This document shows, piece after piece, positions 36,481-43,900 of a stretch of 64,000 nucleotides of DNA; positions within the stretch are counted from its first letter, which is position 1; each line of letters begins with the position of its first letter. The stretch is taken from positions 124,001 through 188,000 of the forward strand of contig CANMWN010000002.1 of NCBI GenBank assembly GCA_947501625.1. The letters run 5' to 3'. Both the position numbers and the translations under genes were made by a program. The notes under the pieces were generated by a model. That model was not told where the DNA came from. It searched no databases and worked only from the letters and a program-made list of their open reading frames with translations. This stretch comes from an uncultured Flavobacteriaceae bacterium. GTDB taxonomy: Bacteria > Bacteroidota > Bacteroidia > Flavobacteriales > Flavobacteriaceae.

Positions 36481-37308
36481 TTATTTAATAATTTGATAAT
36501 TAAAATAATCTAATAACTCTTTTTCTTTTTCAAAAACAGTATTGATTATTTTTAATTCTTCTTTGGTAATAAGTTTAATCTTTTGATTATTTAAATTAGT
36601 AATCTTCATTTTACTATTCAATAAATTGTGAGCAGAAAACTTCTTTTCAATATCAATATCGTTTAATTCAGGTAATAAGGTTGATATTTTTGATACCAAT
36701 TTTGATGGATCATTTGTAAATTCTTCATAAGATATAACAATTGAATTGTCTAAAGTTTCTATGTTATGTTTTTGAAACTTCAAACATTTAATTGTAAACT
36801 CTGCAGCACTTTTGGGAGTATACATATTATCTCTTCTCATTAAACTTTCATAGTGAGCATAAGGGTTTCGATAAGAAATAATAAAATAACTAGGTGAAAA
36901 TACCTTTTTAATATCTTGGGCTCTTAATAAATTAGGCGGGCTTTTTTCCAACAAAATAGGTTTTCTTAAATCCCAATATTTCATCCATATTTTTTTTATG
37001 TATTTCCAATCATATTTTACTGATTCATCCCAGCGATTATCTTTAAACATTACTTCACGTACTTTTGGGATTTGTTGCCCTTCTCTAGTTAAGTTGTGGT
37101 TGTTTTCAGAAACAGATTTTGAGGTGCAAATTACCTGATTCATCAAAGTAGTACCACAAAATTTAGAGCAGAGAATAAATAGAAATTTGTGATCTTTTTT
37201 AGAGTTAAAAAGGTTATTAATTTTGTTTTTAACAAGTTGTTTTACAAATCCTGCATAAGTTGGAAAAAAAAATTGAATTGTTTTATATTTAAATTGCTGT
37301 AATCCCAT
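36481..37308 (-). CDS. Sulfotransferase-family protein
   Basis: A 275-residue PAPS-dependent sulfotransferase-like protein. The 5' phosphosulfate loop is FILCSKFCGTTLMNQVI at about residues 44-60, in place of the usual SxxRSGST form. The 3' phosphate block is FIISYRNPYAHYESLMRR at about 137-154. ILLEKSPPNLLRA matches the catalytic/structural LxEKxP pattern of this family. C-terminal helices EKKFSAHNLLN and VFEKEKELLDYFNY are typical. Acceptor unknown; capsule or exopolysaccharide sugars are common targets. It follows the KdsC-like phosphatase by 3 bases, where many flavobacteria carry maf instead. Confidence 0.85.
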   Translation of the reverse strand: MGLQQFKYKTIQFFFPTYAGFVKQLVKNKINNLFNSKKDHKFLFILCSKFCGTTLMNQVICTSKSVSENNHNLTREGQQIPKVREVMFKDNRWDESVKYDWKYIKKIWMKYWDLRKPILLEKSPPNLLRAQDIKKVFSPSYFIISYRNPYAHYESLMRRDNMYTPKSAAEFTIKCLKFQKHNIETLDNSIVISYEEFTNDPSKLVSKISTLLPELNDIDIEKKFSAHNLLNSKMKITNLNNQKIKLITKEELKIINTVFEKEKELLDYFNYQIIK

Positions 37309-37311
37309 TTT

Positions 37312-37839
37312 TTAGTCGTACTTGGAATTAAAATTTCCATTCCATTTCTCTTGTACTTTTAGCACCTGTTCAATAACATCTCTTGCACAGCCTTTCCCAC
37401 CTTTTTTTTGAGAAATATATTTTGAAATGTTTTGAATCTCAGGAGCAGCGTCTTTTGGGCAGCATGGTAAACCAACTTTTTGCATTACAGGATAATCTGG
37501 AATATCATCTCCCATATATAAAACATTGGTAAGATTTAAGTCATACATATCTTTTAATTCGTACAATTGTTCAATTTTATTATGTGCACCTAAATAGATA
37601 TCAGTTAAGCCTAATCTCTCTAATCTTTTTCTTACACCTTCATTACTTCCGCCAGAAATAATACAAACTCTAAATCCAGCATCTACTGCGGTTTTAAGAG
37701 CATAGCCATCTTTTATATTCATTTGTCGTACTAGTTCACCATTTTCGAATACATGTACAATACCATCTGTTAAAACGCCATCTACATCAAAAATTAAAGT
37801 GTCGATTTGTGGCATTATTTCTTTATAACTCTTTTCCAT
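37312..37839 (-). CDS. KdsC-like HAD phosphatase (3-deoxy-manno-octulosonate-8-phosphate type)
   Basis: A 175-residue capless HAD enzyme. DTLIFDVDGVLTDG holds the two catalytic Asp, IISGGSN is motif II, and LYMGDDIPDYPVMQKVGL carries motif IV. GLPCCPKDAAPEI and KGGKGCARDVIE are the KdsC signatures. KdsC dephosphorylates Kdo-8-phosphate in lipopolysaccharide core synthesis and acts as a tetramer of such short subunits. ATG at 37839; a start at codon 9 (MPQIDTLIFD) is also possible. Its start overlaps the end of the DUF2520 gene by one base. Confidence 0.9.
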   Translation of the reverse strand: MEKSYKEIMPQIDTLIFDVDGVLTDGIVHVFENGELVRQMNIKDGYALKTAVDAGFRVCIISGGSNEGVRKRLERLGLTDIYLGAHNKIEQLYELKDMYDLNLTNVLYMGDDIPDYPVMQKVGLPCCPKDAAPEIQNISKYISQKKGGKGCARDVIEQVLKVQEKWNGNFNSKYD

Positions 37840-38594
37840 TAATTATTATAAGTTTTTAAAATTGAATCTGTTAAAACGCTATATATTTCTTTTTGACTGT
37901 TAGTTAATTGCATCAATTGATGATTAATTGTTTTTCTATCATTCCTTATCGCAGGGCCTGTTTGAGCATCCTTTGGATTTAATTTTTTGATTTTTTTTGA
38001 AGTTTCAATAATAAGCGGGTATAAAATCTCAAAAGGAATCTTATTTTCTTTACATATGCCATCAGCAATATGATAAAGATGGTTTACAAAATTATTTACG
38101 AAAACTGCACTTAAATGTAGTTTTTCGCGCTGTTTTGAATCTATAATGTAAACGTTTTTAGAAATTGAAGAGGCAATTTCTTCAAGTTTAGGCAAATCAT
38201 TATCAACTTCAGTTTCTATACAGATGGGAACTTTTTTAAAGTTCACTTTCTGACCTTTAGTAAATGTCTGTAGAGGATAAAAAACTCCTTTATTAAAATC
38301 ACCATTCAGAGCGTTCATTGCAATACTTCCTGATGTATGAACTACCAATTTACCGTTTAACAATAATTTTTGGGAAAATTCATGTATGGCATCATCAGTT
38401 ATTGAAATGATATATAAATCGGCATCTTTTAAGTCTGATAAATTATCAGTAATTGCTGTTTTCTTTTTTATTGATTTAAGATTCCCAATATTTCTATTAT
38501 ACATTTGAATCAAGTTGATTTTTTTTGACTTGATAAATGCTTTGGCTAAATGCAATGCTAAATTTCCTCCTCCTAGAATTATTACTGAGTTCAT
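37839..38594 (-). CDS. Rossmann-fold DUF2520 domain protein
   Basis: A 251-residue protein. The N-terminal Rossmann motif is VIILGGGNLALHLAKAF, followed by NADP-domain blocks ADLYIISITDDAI and GKLVVHTSGSIAM. The C-terminal DUF2520 helical domain has HLSAVFVNNFVNHLYHIAD and GPAIRNDRKTI. Pantoate or F420-type reductase relatives share the fold; reaction unknown. In flavobacteria this gene regularly precedes the KdsC-like phosphatase, and it is first of the operon running to 36009. Confidence 0.9.
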   Translation of the reverse strand: MNSVIILGGGNLALHLAKAFIKSKKINLIQMYNRNIGNLKSIKKKTAITDNLSDLKDADLYIISITDDAIHEFSQKLLLNGKLVVHTSGSIAMNALNGDFNKGVFYPLQTFTKGQKVNFKKVPICIETEVDNDLPKLEEIASSISKNVYIIDSKQREKLHLSAVFVNNFVNHLYHIADGICKENKIPFEILYPLIIETSKKIKKLNPKDAQTGPAIRNDRKTINHQLMQLTNSQKEIYSVLTDSILKTYNN

Positions 38595-38676
38595 AAGGCG
38601 AATATACTCATATTCTATTATTTTTCTTTCTAACTATTGAAATTTGTATTTTTGTTGTTATAAAAATTAAATAAGA

Positions 38677-39267
38677 ATGAAAAAATTAATTGCAGTTTTT
38701 AGCATACTTTTATTAGTGTCTAGTTGTAAATCAGAAAAAAAAGAAAAAAAAGTAATTGATAAAGATGAACTAAAAAAAGAAGTTGTGAAAGGTAATATAT
38801 ATGATTATAAAGTATTTAATTTAGTAGGAAAGGAGTTTGATTTTTCAGTATTGAAAGGAAAAAAAGTGATGATTGTAAATACTGCTTCTAAATGTGGTTT
38901 AACACCACAATACAAACAATTGCAGGAATTGTATAATAATTATAAAGAGAATGATTTTGTAATTGTTGGTTTTCCAGCAAATAATTTTATGAGTCAAGAA
39001 CCAGGCACAAATGAGGAAATTGCTGCATTCTGTCAAGAGAATTATGGTGTTACTTTTCCAATGATGAGTAAAATATCGGTAAAAGGAAAGGATATGCATG
39101 AAATTTATAAATTCCTTACCGAAAAACAGTTGAATGGAGTTGAAGATTCGCAAGTATCTTGGAATTTTCAAAAATATTTAATAAATGAGTCAGGTGAACT
39201 CGAAAGAGTAGTAAGCCCTCAAACTTTACCAAATGATGAATCTATAATAAATTGGATAAAAGGTTAA
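38677..39267 (+). CDS. Glutathione peroxidase-family protein, lipoprotein
   Basis: A 196-residue thiol peroxidase with a lipobox (LLLVSSC, cysteine 17) and a lysine-rich linker. The peroxidatic Cys73 is in NTASKCGLTPQYKQLQ. The catalytic glutamine lies in the FPANNFMSQEPG block and the tryptophan in SWNFQKYLI. It is the Cys (not selenocysteine) type and most such bacterial enzymes use thioredoxin rather than glutathione. The anchor places it in the periplasm or outer membrane. A -7-like TATTTTTG lies at 38647-38654, and a terminator follows at 39273. Confidence 0.92.
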   Translation: MKKLIAVFSILLLVSSCKSEKKEKKVIDKDELKKEVVKGNIYDYKVFNLVGKEFDFSVLKGKKVMIVNTASKCGLTPQYKQLQELYNNYKENDFVIVGFPANNFMSQEPGTNEEIAAFCQENYGVTFPMMSKISVKGKDMHEIYKFLTEKQLNGVEDSQVSWNFQKYLINESGELERVVSPQTLPNDESIINWIKG

Positions 39268-39272
39268 AAAAA

Positions 39273-39310
39273 GAATCCGTAAAGAAGAACACTTTACGGA
39301 TTCATTTTTT
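39273..39310 (+). terminator. Terminator of the glutathione peroxidase gene
   Basis: A perfect 12-base stem, 39273-39284 with 39292-39303, and a 7-base loop, followed by a T-rich run; begins 6 bases after the stop. Confidence 0.88.
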
Positions 39311-39345
39311 GATTAAAAAAATTGCTAGATAGATAACTACCGTTT

Positions 39346-40263
39346 TTAATCAGACACAATAGCATTATTTATGCTCATGGTCGCTTTTATCCTTGGGGAC
39401 GATATAAATTTAAAATCTACTAACGTTGGGATTTGTGCGATTCTTACATCAATGTCGGGATCTAAATCATTGTTGTTTAACATTAATGTAACTAAGTTGT
39501 TAAGGTTTGCAATTTCAGAAGGAACTGTACCTTCAAAAGAGTTGCTAGCCAATGATAATTCTGATAATTGAGTTAAATTTCCAATTTCTGAAGGGATCTC
39601 ACCATTCATATTATTATCATATACACTCAATGTTTCTAATTGAGTTAAATTTTTTATTTCAGTAGGGATTGCACCAACTAACTGATTACTGCTTAAATGT
39701 AATGTTTTTAGTTTTGTCAAGTTTCCAATTGACTTTGGTAATTCGCCTGATATATTATTATTAAATAAAGTTAATTCTTTTAAATTTTCAAGATTACCAA
39801 TTTCTTCAGGCAATTCACCTTCAATTCTGTTCATAAACAGCACAATGCTCTCAAGTGATTTAATATCAAATACACTTTTTGGTAATTCACCTTCTATTTG
39901 ATTAAATGAAAGATTTAACTCTTTTAAATCTTCAATTTCACCAACACTCTTAGGGATTTTACCTTGTACAGCATTCATGTGTAAATTAAGTACTTGTAGA
40001 TTTTTTAAGTTACCTAAACTTTTAGGTAATTCACCAGTTAAATTGTTGAAACTTAAATCTAATTCAACAATAGTGTTGTTAATTACTGTAACACCATACC
40101 AAGATTCTACTGGTTGATTTAAATCCCATTTTTGATTCCAATTTTCTCCATTAGTCGAATTATAAAAATCGATTAATACGTCTTTTTCAGACTTAGAAAC
40201 AGAAGAAAAACAAAGTGTTGAAAATGCTAAAAATAGCGGTAGGAATACTTTTAAAGTTTTCAT
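39346..40263 (-). CDS. Secreted leucine-rich-repeat protein (plant-type LRR)
   Basis: A 305-residue exported protein: signal peptide (MKTLKVFLPLFLAFSTLCFS), then a capping segment with LIDFYNSTNGENWNQKW, then nine LRRs each exactly 24 residues long. The unit is LxxLxLxxNxLxGxIPxxIxNLxx (for example LQVLNLHMNAVQGKIP), the plant-like GxIP class. A short non-repeat tail ends the protein; no Por secretion (T9SS) C-terminal domain or lipobox is visible, so its surface display is unclear. Function is probably protein-protein binding. The promoter carries 21-bp-period repeats like those before the receptor gene at 1544. Confidence 0.9.
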   Translation of the reverse strand: MKTLKVFLPLFLAFSTLCFSSVSKSEKDVLIDFYNSTNGENWNQKWDLNQPVESWYGVTVINNTIVELDLSFNNLTGELPKSLGNLKNLQVLNLHMNAVQGKIPKSVGEIEDLKELNLSFNQIEGELPKSVFDIKSLESIVLFMNRIEGELPEEIGNLENLKELTLFNNNISGELPKSIGNLTKLKTLHLSSNQLVGAIPTEIKNLTQLETLSVYDNNMNGEIPSEIGNLTQLSELSLASNSFEGTVPSEIANLNNLVTLMLNNNDLDPDIDVRIAQIPTLVDFKFISSPRIKATMSINNAIVSD

Positions 40264-40305
40264 CGTTGTGGGGTTTTTGTTATTAATGACTACTTAAATA
40301 CGTTA

Positions 40306-40313
40306 CAAATATA
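40306..40313 (-). promoter_or_regulatory. -7 promoter element of the LRR gene
   Basis: Minus strand TATATTTG, a full TAnnTTTG match, 42 bases upstream of the ATG at 40263. No -33 TTG is found at the usual distance. The first downstream repeat copy begins 43 bases from the element's outer end, almost the same as for the 1599-1606 promoter (42 bases). Confidence 0.6.
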
Positions 40314-40355
40314 TACAAGAAATCCAAATAACCAAATAATTTTGCAAAAAACTTT

Positions 40356-40385
40356 ACCATTTATTTAAGTTTTTATACCATTTGT
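40356..40385 (-). promoter_or_regulatory. Two-copy 21-bp direct repeat, probable LytTR-regulator operator
   Basis: ACCATTTAT at 40356-40364 and ACCATTTGT at 40377-40385, an exact 21-base period, lie upstream of the LRR gene. The flank TTGCTTTxGTAG after the outer copy is shared with the array at 1627-1677. It resembles LytTR 9+12-bp sites with one base off the published consensus (A for the G). The bshB1 promoter begins 20 bases further right, so it could also be affected. Confidence 0.55.
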
Positions 40386-40404
40386 TGCTTTTGTAGGCTT
40401 TATC

Positions 40405-40432
40405 TTGTTGCTTGTTAATTTTAGTATATTTG
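40405..40432 (+). promoter_or_regulatory. Promoter of bshB1
   Basis: TTG (-33) at 40405-40407, 17-base spacer, TATATTTG (-7) at 40425-40432; the ATG follows 16 bases later. Matches the Bacteroidota housekeeping promoter pattern. Confidence 0.6.
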
Positions 40433-40448
40433 TTTAAAATTTTGATAA

Positions 40449-41165
40449 ATGAAATTAGACATACTTGCTTTTGGTGCTCATCCAGATGATGTTGAATTAG
40501 GCTGTGGTGCTACTATTGCTAAAGAAATTTCTCTTGGTAAAAAAGTTGGACTAGTTGACTTGACTAGAGGTGAATTAGGCACTAGAGGTTCTGCTGAAAT
40601 AAGAGCTGAAGAAGCAAAAAATGCTGCAAAAATTTTAAAAGTTTCTGTTAGAGAAAATTTAGGTTTTGCTGATGGATTTTTTGCAAATGATAAAGAACAT
40701 CAACTAAAAATAATTGAGGTTTTAAGAAAATATCAACCAGAAATTGTGTTATGTAATGCTATTGATGATAGGCATATTGATCACGGAAAAGGTAGTAAAT
40801 TGGTATCTGATGCCTGTTTTTTGAGTGGTTTAAGAAGAATAGAGACTCAAATTAATGGTAAAAATCAAAATGCATGGCGCCCAAAAGTAGTTTATCATTA
40901 TATACAGTGGAAAAACTTAACTCCTGACTTTGTTGTTGATGTTAGTGGCCATGTAGATAAAAAGTTAGAAGCGGTAAAAGCATATGCTTCGCAGTTTTAT
41001 GACCCAAATAGTAAAGAACCGGTTTCGCCTATAACTAGTAAAAACTTTATTGATAGTATAGTTTATAGGGCGCAAGATTTAGGTAGATTGATAGGAGTAG
41101 AGGCTGCAGAAGGTTTTAATGTAGAGCGTTTTGTTGCTGTTGATAGTTTGGATGATTTGAAATAA
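40449..41165 (+). CDS. bshB1: Bacillithiol biosynthesis deacetylase BshB1
   Basis: A 238-residue LmbE-type zinc deacetylase that converts GlcNAc-malate to GlcN-malate in bacillithiol synthesis. The zinc motif is GAHPDDVELGCG (H11, D14) and the second His lies in DDRHIDHGKGSKLV. GELGTRGSAEIRAEEA, NLGFADGFF and YHYIQWKNLTPDFVVD are the BshB1-type blocks. Full length with a good promoter. Bacillithiol production is known in Flavobacteriaceae. The tRNA-His gene follows 64 bases later in the same orientation and may be read through. Confidence 0.95.
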   Translation: MKLDILAFGAHPDDVELGCGATIAKEISLGKKVGLVDLTRGELGTRGSAEIRAEEAKNAAKILKVSVRENLGFADGFFANDKEHQLKIIEVLRKYQPEIVLCNAIDDRHIDHGKGSKLVSDACFLSGLRRIETQINGKNQNAWRPKVVYHYIQWKNLTPDFVVDVSGHVDKKLEAVKAYASQFYDPNSKEPVSPITSKNFIDSIVYRAQDLGRLIGVEAAEGFNVERFVAVDSLDDLK

Positions 41166-41229
41166 TTTTTTCAAAAAAAGCCTTGTAAAAATTTAGAAAT
41201 AGATTACATTTGCATCCGCAAGTTACATG

Positions 41230-41303
41230 GTGGTTGTAGCTCAGTTGGTTAGAGCATCGGTTTGTGGTACCGAGGGTCGTGGGTTCGAGCCCCATCTTCC
41301 ACC
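41230..41303 (+). tRNA. tRNA-His (anticodon GTG)
   Basis: Cloverleaf: acceptor 41230-41236 with 41296-41302, D arm GCTC/GAGC at 41239-41255, anticodon arm TCGGT/ACCGA with loop TTGTGGT (anticodon GTG at 41264-41266), T arm with TTCGAGC. A G at 41229 and C at 41303 give the G-1:C73 pair typical of tRNA-His. CCA is not encoded. Acceptor pairs 5:68 and 6:67 are T opposite T. Confidence 0.95.
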
Positions 41304-41312
41304 CAAAAGACA

Positions 41313-41342
41313 AAGCCTTCTCATTATGAGAAGGCTTTTTTT
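41313..41342 (+). terminator. Terminator after tRNA-His, bidirectional
   Basis: Stem AAGCCTTCTC/GAGAAGGCTT with a 5-base loop followed by a T run; it lies between tRNA-His and the leftward aldehyde dehydrogenase gene, so it probably serves both. Confidence 0.88.
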
Positions 41343-41346
41343 GTTT

Positions 41347-42714
41347 TTATGAAGAAATTCTAAACAATGTTTTAATCATTTTCATTTTTTTCTTTGTTAA
41401 AGGATAATATTTCAATTTCAGTTCAAACCATGTTGGTCTTTCTAAAATGCTCTTGAAATGTGTAAACGCTCTAAATCCTGCAATTCCATGGTACGAACCA
41501 ATACCACTGCTACCAACACCTCCAAAACTAAAATGACTATTGGAAATATGCATTACAGCATCATTTATGCATCCTCCTCCGAAAGAAATTTCTGTTAAAA
41601 CTTTATTTTTTAGTTGAGCATTTTTTCCGAAATAGTAACAAGATAAAGGTCTTGGGTTTGATTTAATATAAGCTATTGTATCTTCAATATTTTTATAAGA
41701 GATAACAGGTAAAATAGGTCCAAATATCTCTTCTTGCATCACTTTGTCTTCTAATGATACATTATTTAATATAGTTGGTTCAATAATCCTTTCATGTATG
41801 TTATAATTTCCTCCAAAATATATATTGTCTTTATCTATTAGTGAAATTAGTCTGTCAAAATTCTTTTGATCAATAATTTGCACAAAATTATTATTCTTTG
41901 GGTTGTAATTTGAGTTTTCAATCTCCTTTTTTAAAGCACTCAATAATTCATTTTCAAACCCTTTTTCAACCAATATGTAATCTGGTGCTAAACATGTTTG
42001 TCCAGCATTGATGAATTTTGACCAAACCAGTCGTTTGGCTACAATTTTTAAATTACAGTCTGATGAGATTATTGCTGGACATTTCCCTCCCAATTCTAAT
42101 GTTACAGGAGTTAAATGTTTTGCTGCTGCTTGATAAACTATTTTTCCAACAGTAGTACTTCCGGTAAAAAATATTTTATCAAACTTTTCATTCAACAGAG
42201 CAGTAGTTTCAGGGATTCCACCTTCAACAACCTTAAAATAATTGGCCTCAAAATTTTCATTTACAATTTTAGCAATTGCTGAACTAGTATTTGTTGGAAC
42301 TTCGCTAGGTTTTAGAATAATAGTACAACCCGCAACCATTGCTGAAATAACAGGAGCAAAAGATAATAAATATGGATAGTTCCAAGCACCAATAATTAAT
42401 GACACACCCAAGGGTTCAGCAAAAACATAACTTTTTCCTGGCTGATTAATTAAATTGGTTCTTTTCCTTCTTTTTCTAGACCATTTTTTGACGCTTTTTT
42501 TGGCTTCTTTTATATCGTTGTAAATCAGTGCTAATTCAGTGGTGAAAGTTTCAAATTCCGATTTTTTGAAATCCTTATAGATAGCATCATACATCAATTG
42601 TTCATTGGCCTTTAAGACATTTTCAAACTTTTGAAGTTGCTGCTTTCGGTAATTAATATCTTTAGTGGTATTGGTTTTAAAAAAATCTCTTTGAGATTGA
42701 ATGATTTGTTGCAT
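41347..42714 (-). CDS. Aldehyde dehydrogenase, ALDH3-like
   Basis: A 455-residue NAD(P)-dependent aldehyde dehydrogenase. GAWNYPYLLSFAPV, TGSTTVGKIVYQAA, LELGGKCPAII (catalytic Glu) and AGQTCLAPDYILV (catalytic Cys) are the ALDH3-type blocks, and EEIFGPILPV and FGGVGSSGIGSYHG follow. The short length and LAPDY after the cysteine place it with class 3 fatty or aromatic aldehyde dehydrogenases. The C-terminus is basic and hydrophobic (FELKLKYYPLTKKKMKM), perhaps membrane-associated as in fatty aldehyde enzymes. Transcribed alone, divergent from the bestrophin gene. Confidence 0.95.
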   Translation of the reverse strand: MQQIIQSQRDFFKTNTTKDINYRKQQLQKFENVLKANEQLMYDAIYKDFKKSEFETFTTELALIYNDIKEAKKSVKKWSRKRRKRTNLINQPGKSYVFAEPLGVSLIIGAWNYPYLLSFAPVISAMVAGCTIILKPSEVPTNTSSAIAKIVNENFEANYFKVVEGGIPETTALLNEKFDKIFFTGSTTVGKIVYQAAAKHLTPVTLELGGKCPAIISSDCNLKIVAKRLVWSKFINAGQTCLAPDYILVEKGFENELLSALKKEIENSNYNPKNNNFVQIIDQKNFDRLISLIDKDNIYFGGNYNIHERIIEPTILNNVSLEDKVMQEEIFGPILPVISYKNIEDTIAYIKSNPRPLSCYYFGKNAQLKNKVLTEISFGGGCINDAVMHISNSHFSFGGVGSSGIGSYHGIAGFRAFTHFKSILERPTWFELKLKYYPLTKKKMKMIKTLFRISS

Positions 42715-42821
42715 AGTTTAATATGAGGAAATTTGAAGCAATTTACGATAAAAATAAAAATATAGTTGCTGTAAAATATATTTATTAACTTGGCTTTTAT
42801 AATATAACTATTACATAAACT

Positions 42822-43877
42822 ATGTACACTAAAAAAACCTTTACTACTTTTCAAATGGCAACGTGGACACGTTATGAAACGTTTTTATTTTTTGCCATCA
42901 TTATTGCTTGTGTTTCAGCCTATTTCTTTTTTGAATTATCGTGGCTCAAGATACCTTGGACACCATTGGCACTTATTGGTACTGCTGTTGCTTTTGTAAT
43001 TGGGTTTCAAAATAATGCTGCATATGGAAGGATATGGGAAGCAAGAAAAATTTGGGGAGGAATTGTAAATACTTCTAGAACTTTTGGTATGTATGTTCAA
43101 GATATGGTTACTAATGAGCATGCTGATAAGCCTGTTAATCAGGCTTCACTAGATAAAGAAATTAAGACATTAACTTATCGACATATTGCATGGATGACTG
43201 CGTTAAGACATTCCATGAGAGCTCCAAAACCTTGGGAAACTACTTCGGCACATAAGACAAATACCGAATGGGATGTACGTCCACCAGAAAAAGATACTAC
43301 TTTAGAAAATGATTTGAAGCCTTATATTTCTGATGAAGATTTTAATTATGTGATGAGTAAAAATAATAAGCAGACGGCCTTATTGTATTTACAATCTCAT
43401 CATTTAAGAAAACTGAAAGAAAAAGGAATTATATGGGAGTTTTCATTTTTAGAATTAGAAGGAATTATTGAAGAATTATTTACACTACAAGGAAAAAGTG
43501 AACGTATTAAAAACTTCCCTTACCCAAGGCATTTCGCAACGTTAAATCACTTGTTTATGTGGGCATTTGTTTTGTTATTGCCTTTGGCATTGGTACCTCA
43601 ATTTGCTGAAATAGGTATTGGTCTTCTAGATAATCATCCATTTATAGGTAAATATTTTGTTTGGCTCACGGTTCCTTTTTATGTAATTGTGGCTTGGATT
43701 TTTCATACAATGGAGCGTATTGGTAGAACTGGAGAGAATCCTTTTGAAGGAACAGCAAATGATGTGCCTATTTCTACCATTGCAAGAGGTATAGAAATTG
43801 ATTTACGTCAAAACCTAGGTGAAACTGATGAAGAAATTCCAGAACAATTTCCTATGCGATTGAATACGCAGTTTTAA
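42822..43877 (+). CDS. Bestrophin-family anion channel-like protein
   Basis: A 351-residue membrane protein. Helices lie at about residues 22-42 and 50-68, then two more at about 240-262 and 280-300, the bestrophin arrangement. The signature GFQNNAAYGRIWEARKIWGGIVNTSR matches the family's FRxNxAYxRxWEAR block (quoted in part: NNAAYGRIWEARKIWG). PFEGTANDVPIS near the C-terminus is the PFExxxxDxP motif. Bacterial bestrophins form pentameric ion channels. A long cytosolic segment at about 80-225 is typical. No regulatory site seen. Confidence 0.9.
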   Translation: MYTKKTFTTFQMATWTRYETFLFFAIIIACVSAYFFFELSWLKIPWTPLALIGTAVAFVIGFQNNAAYGRIWEARKIWGGIVNTSRTFGMYVQDMVTNEHADKPVNQASLDKEIKTLTYRHIAWMTALRHSMRAPKPWETTSAHKTNTEWDVRPPEKDTTLENDLKPYISDEDFNYVMSKNNKQTALLYLQSHHLRKLKEKGIIWEFSFLELEGIIEELFTLQGKSERIKNFPYPRHFATLNHLFMWAFVLLLPLALVPQFAEIGIGLLDNHPFIGKYFVWLTVPFYVIVAWIFHTMERIGRTGENPFEGTANDVPISTIARGIEIDLRQNLGETDEEIPEQFPMRLNTQF

Positions 43878-43900
43878 GAGTTTATATATATAAAGACAAA

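Noticed and set aside
41116-41313. Minus-strand open frame covering tRNA-His
   Set aside because: Its protein is the antisense reading of the tRNA and the bshB1 tail (CSNQLSYNH type sequence); a well-known annotation artefact.
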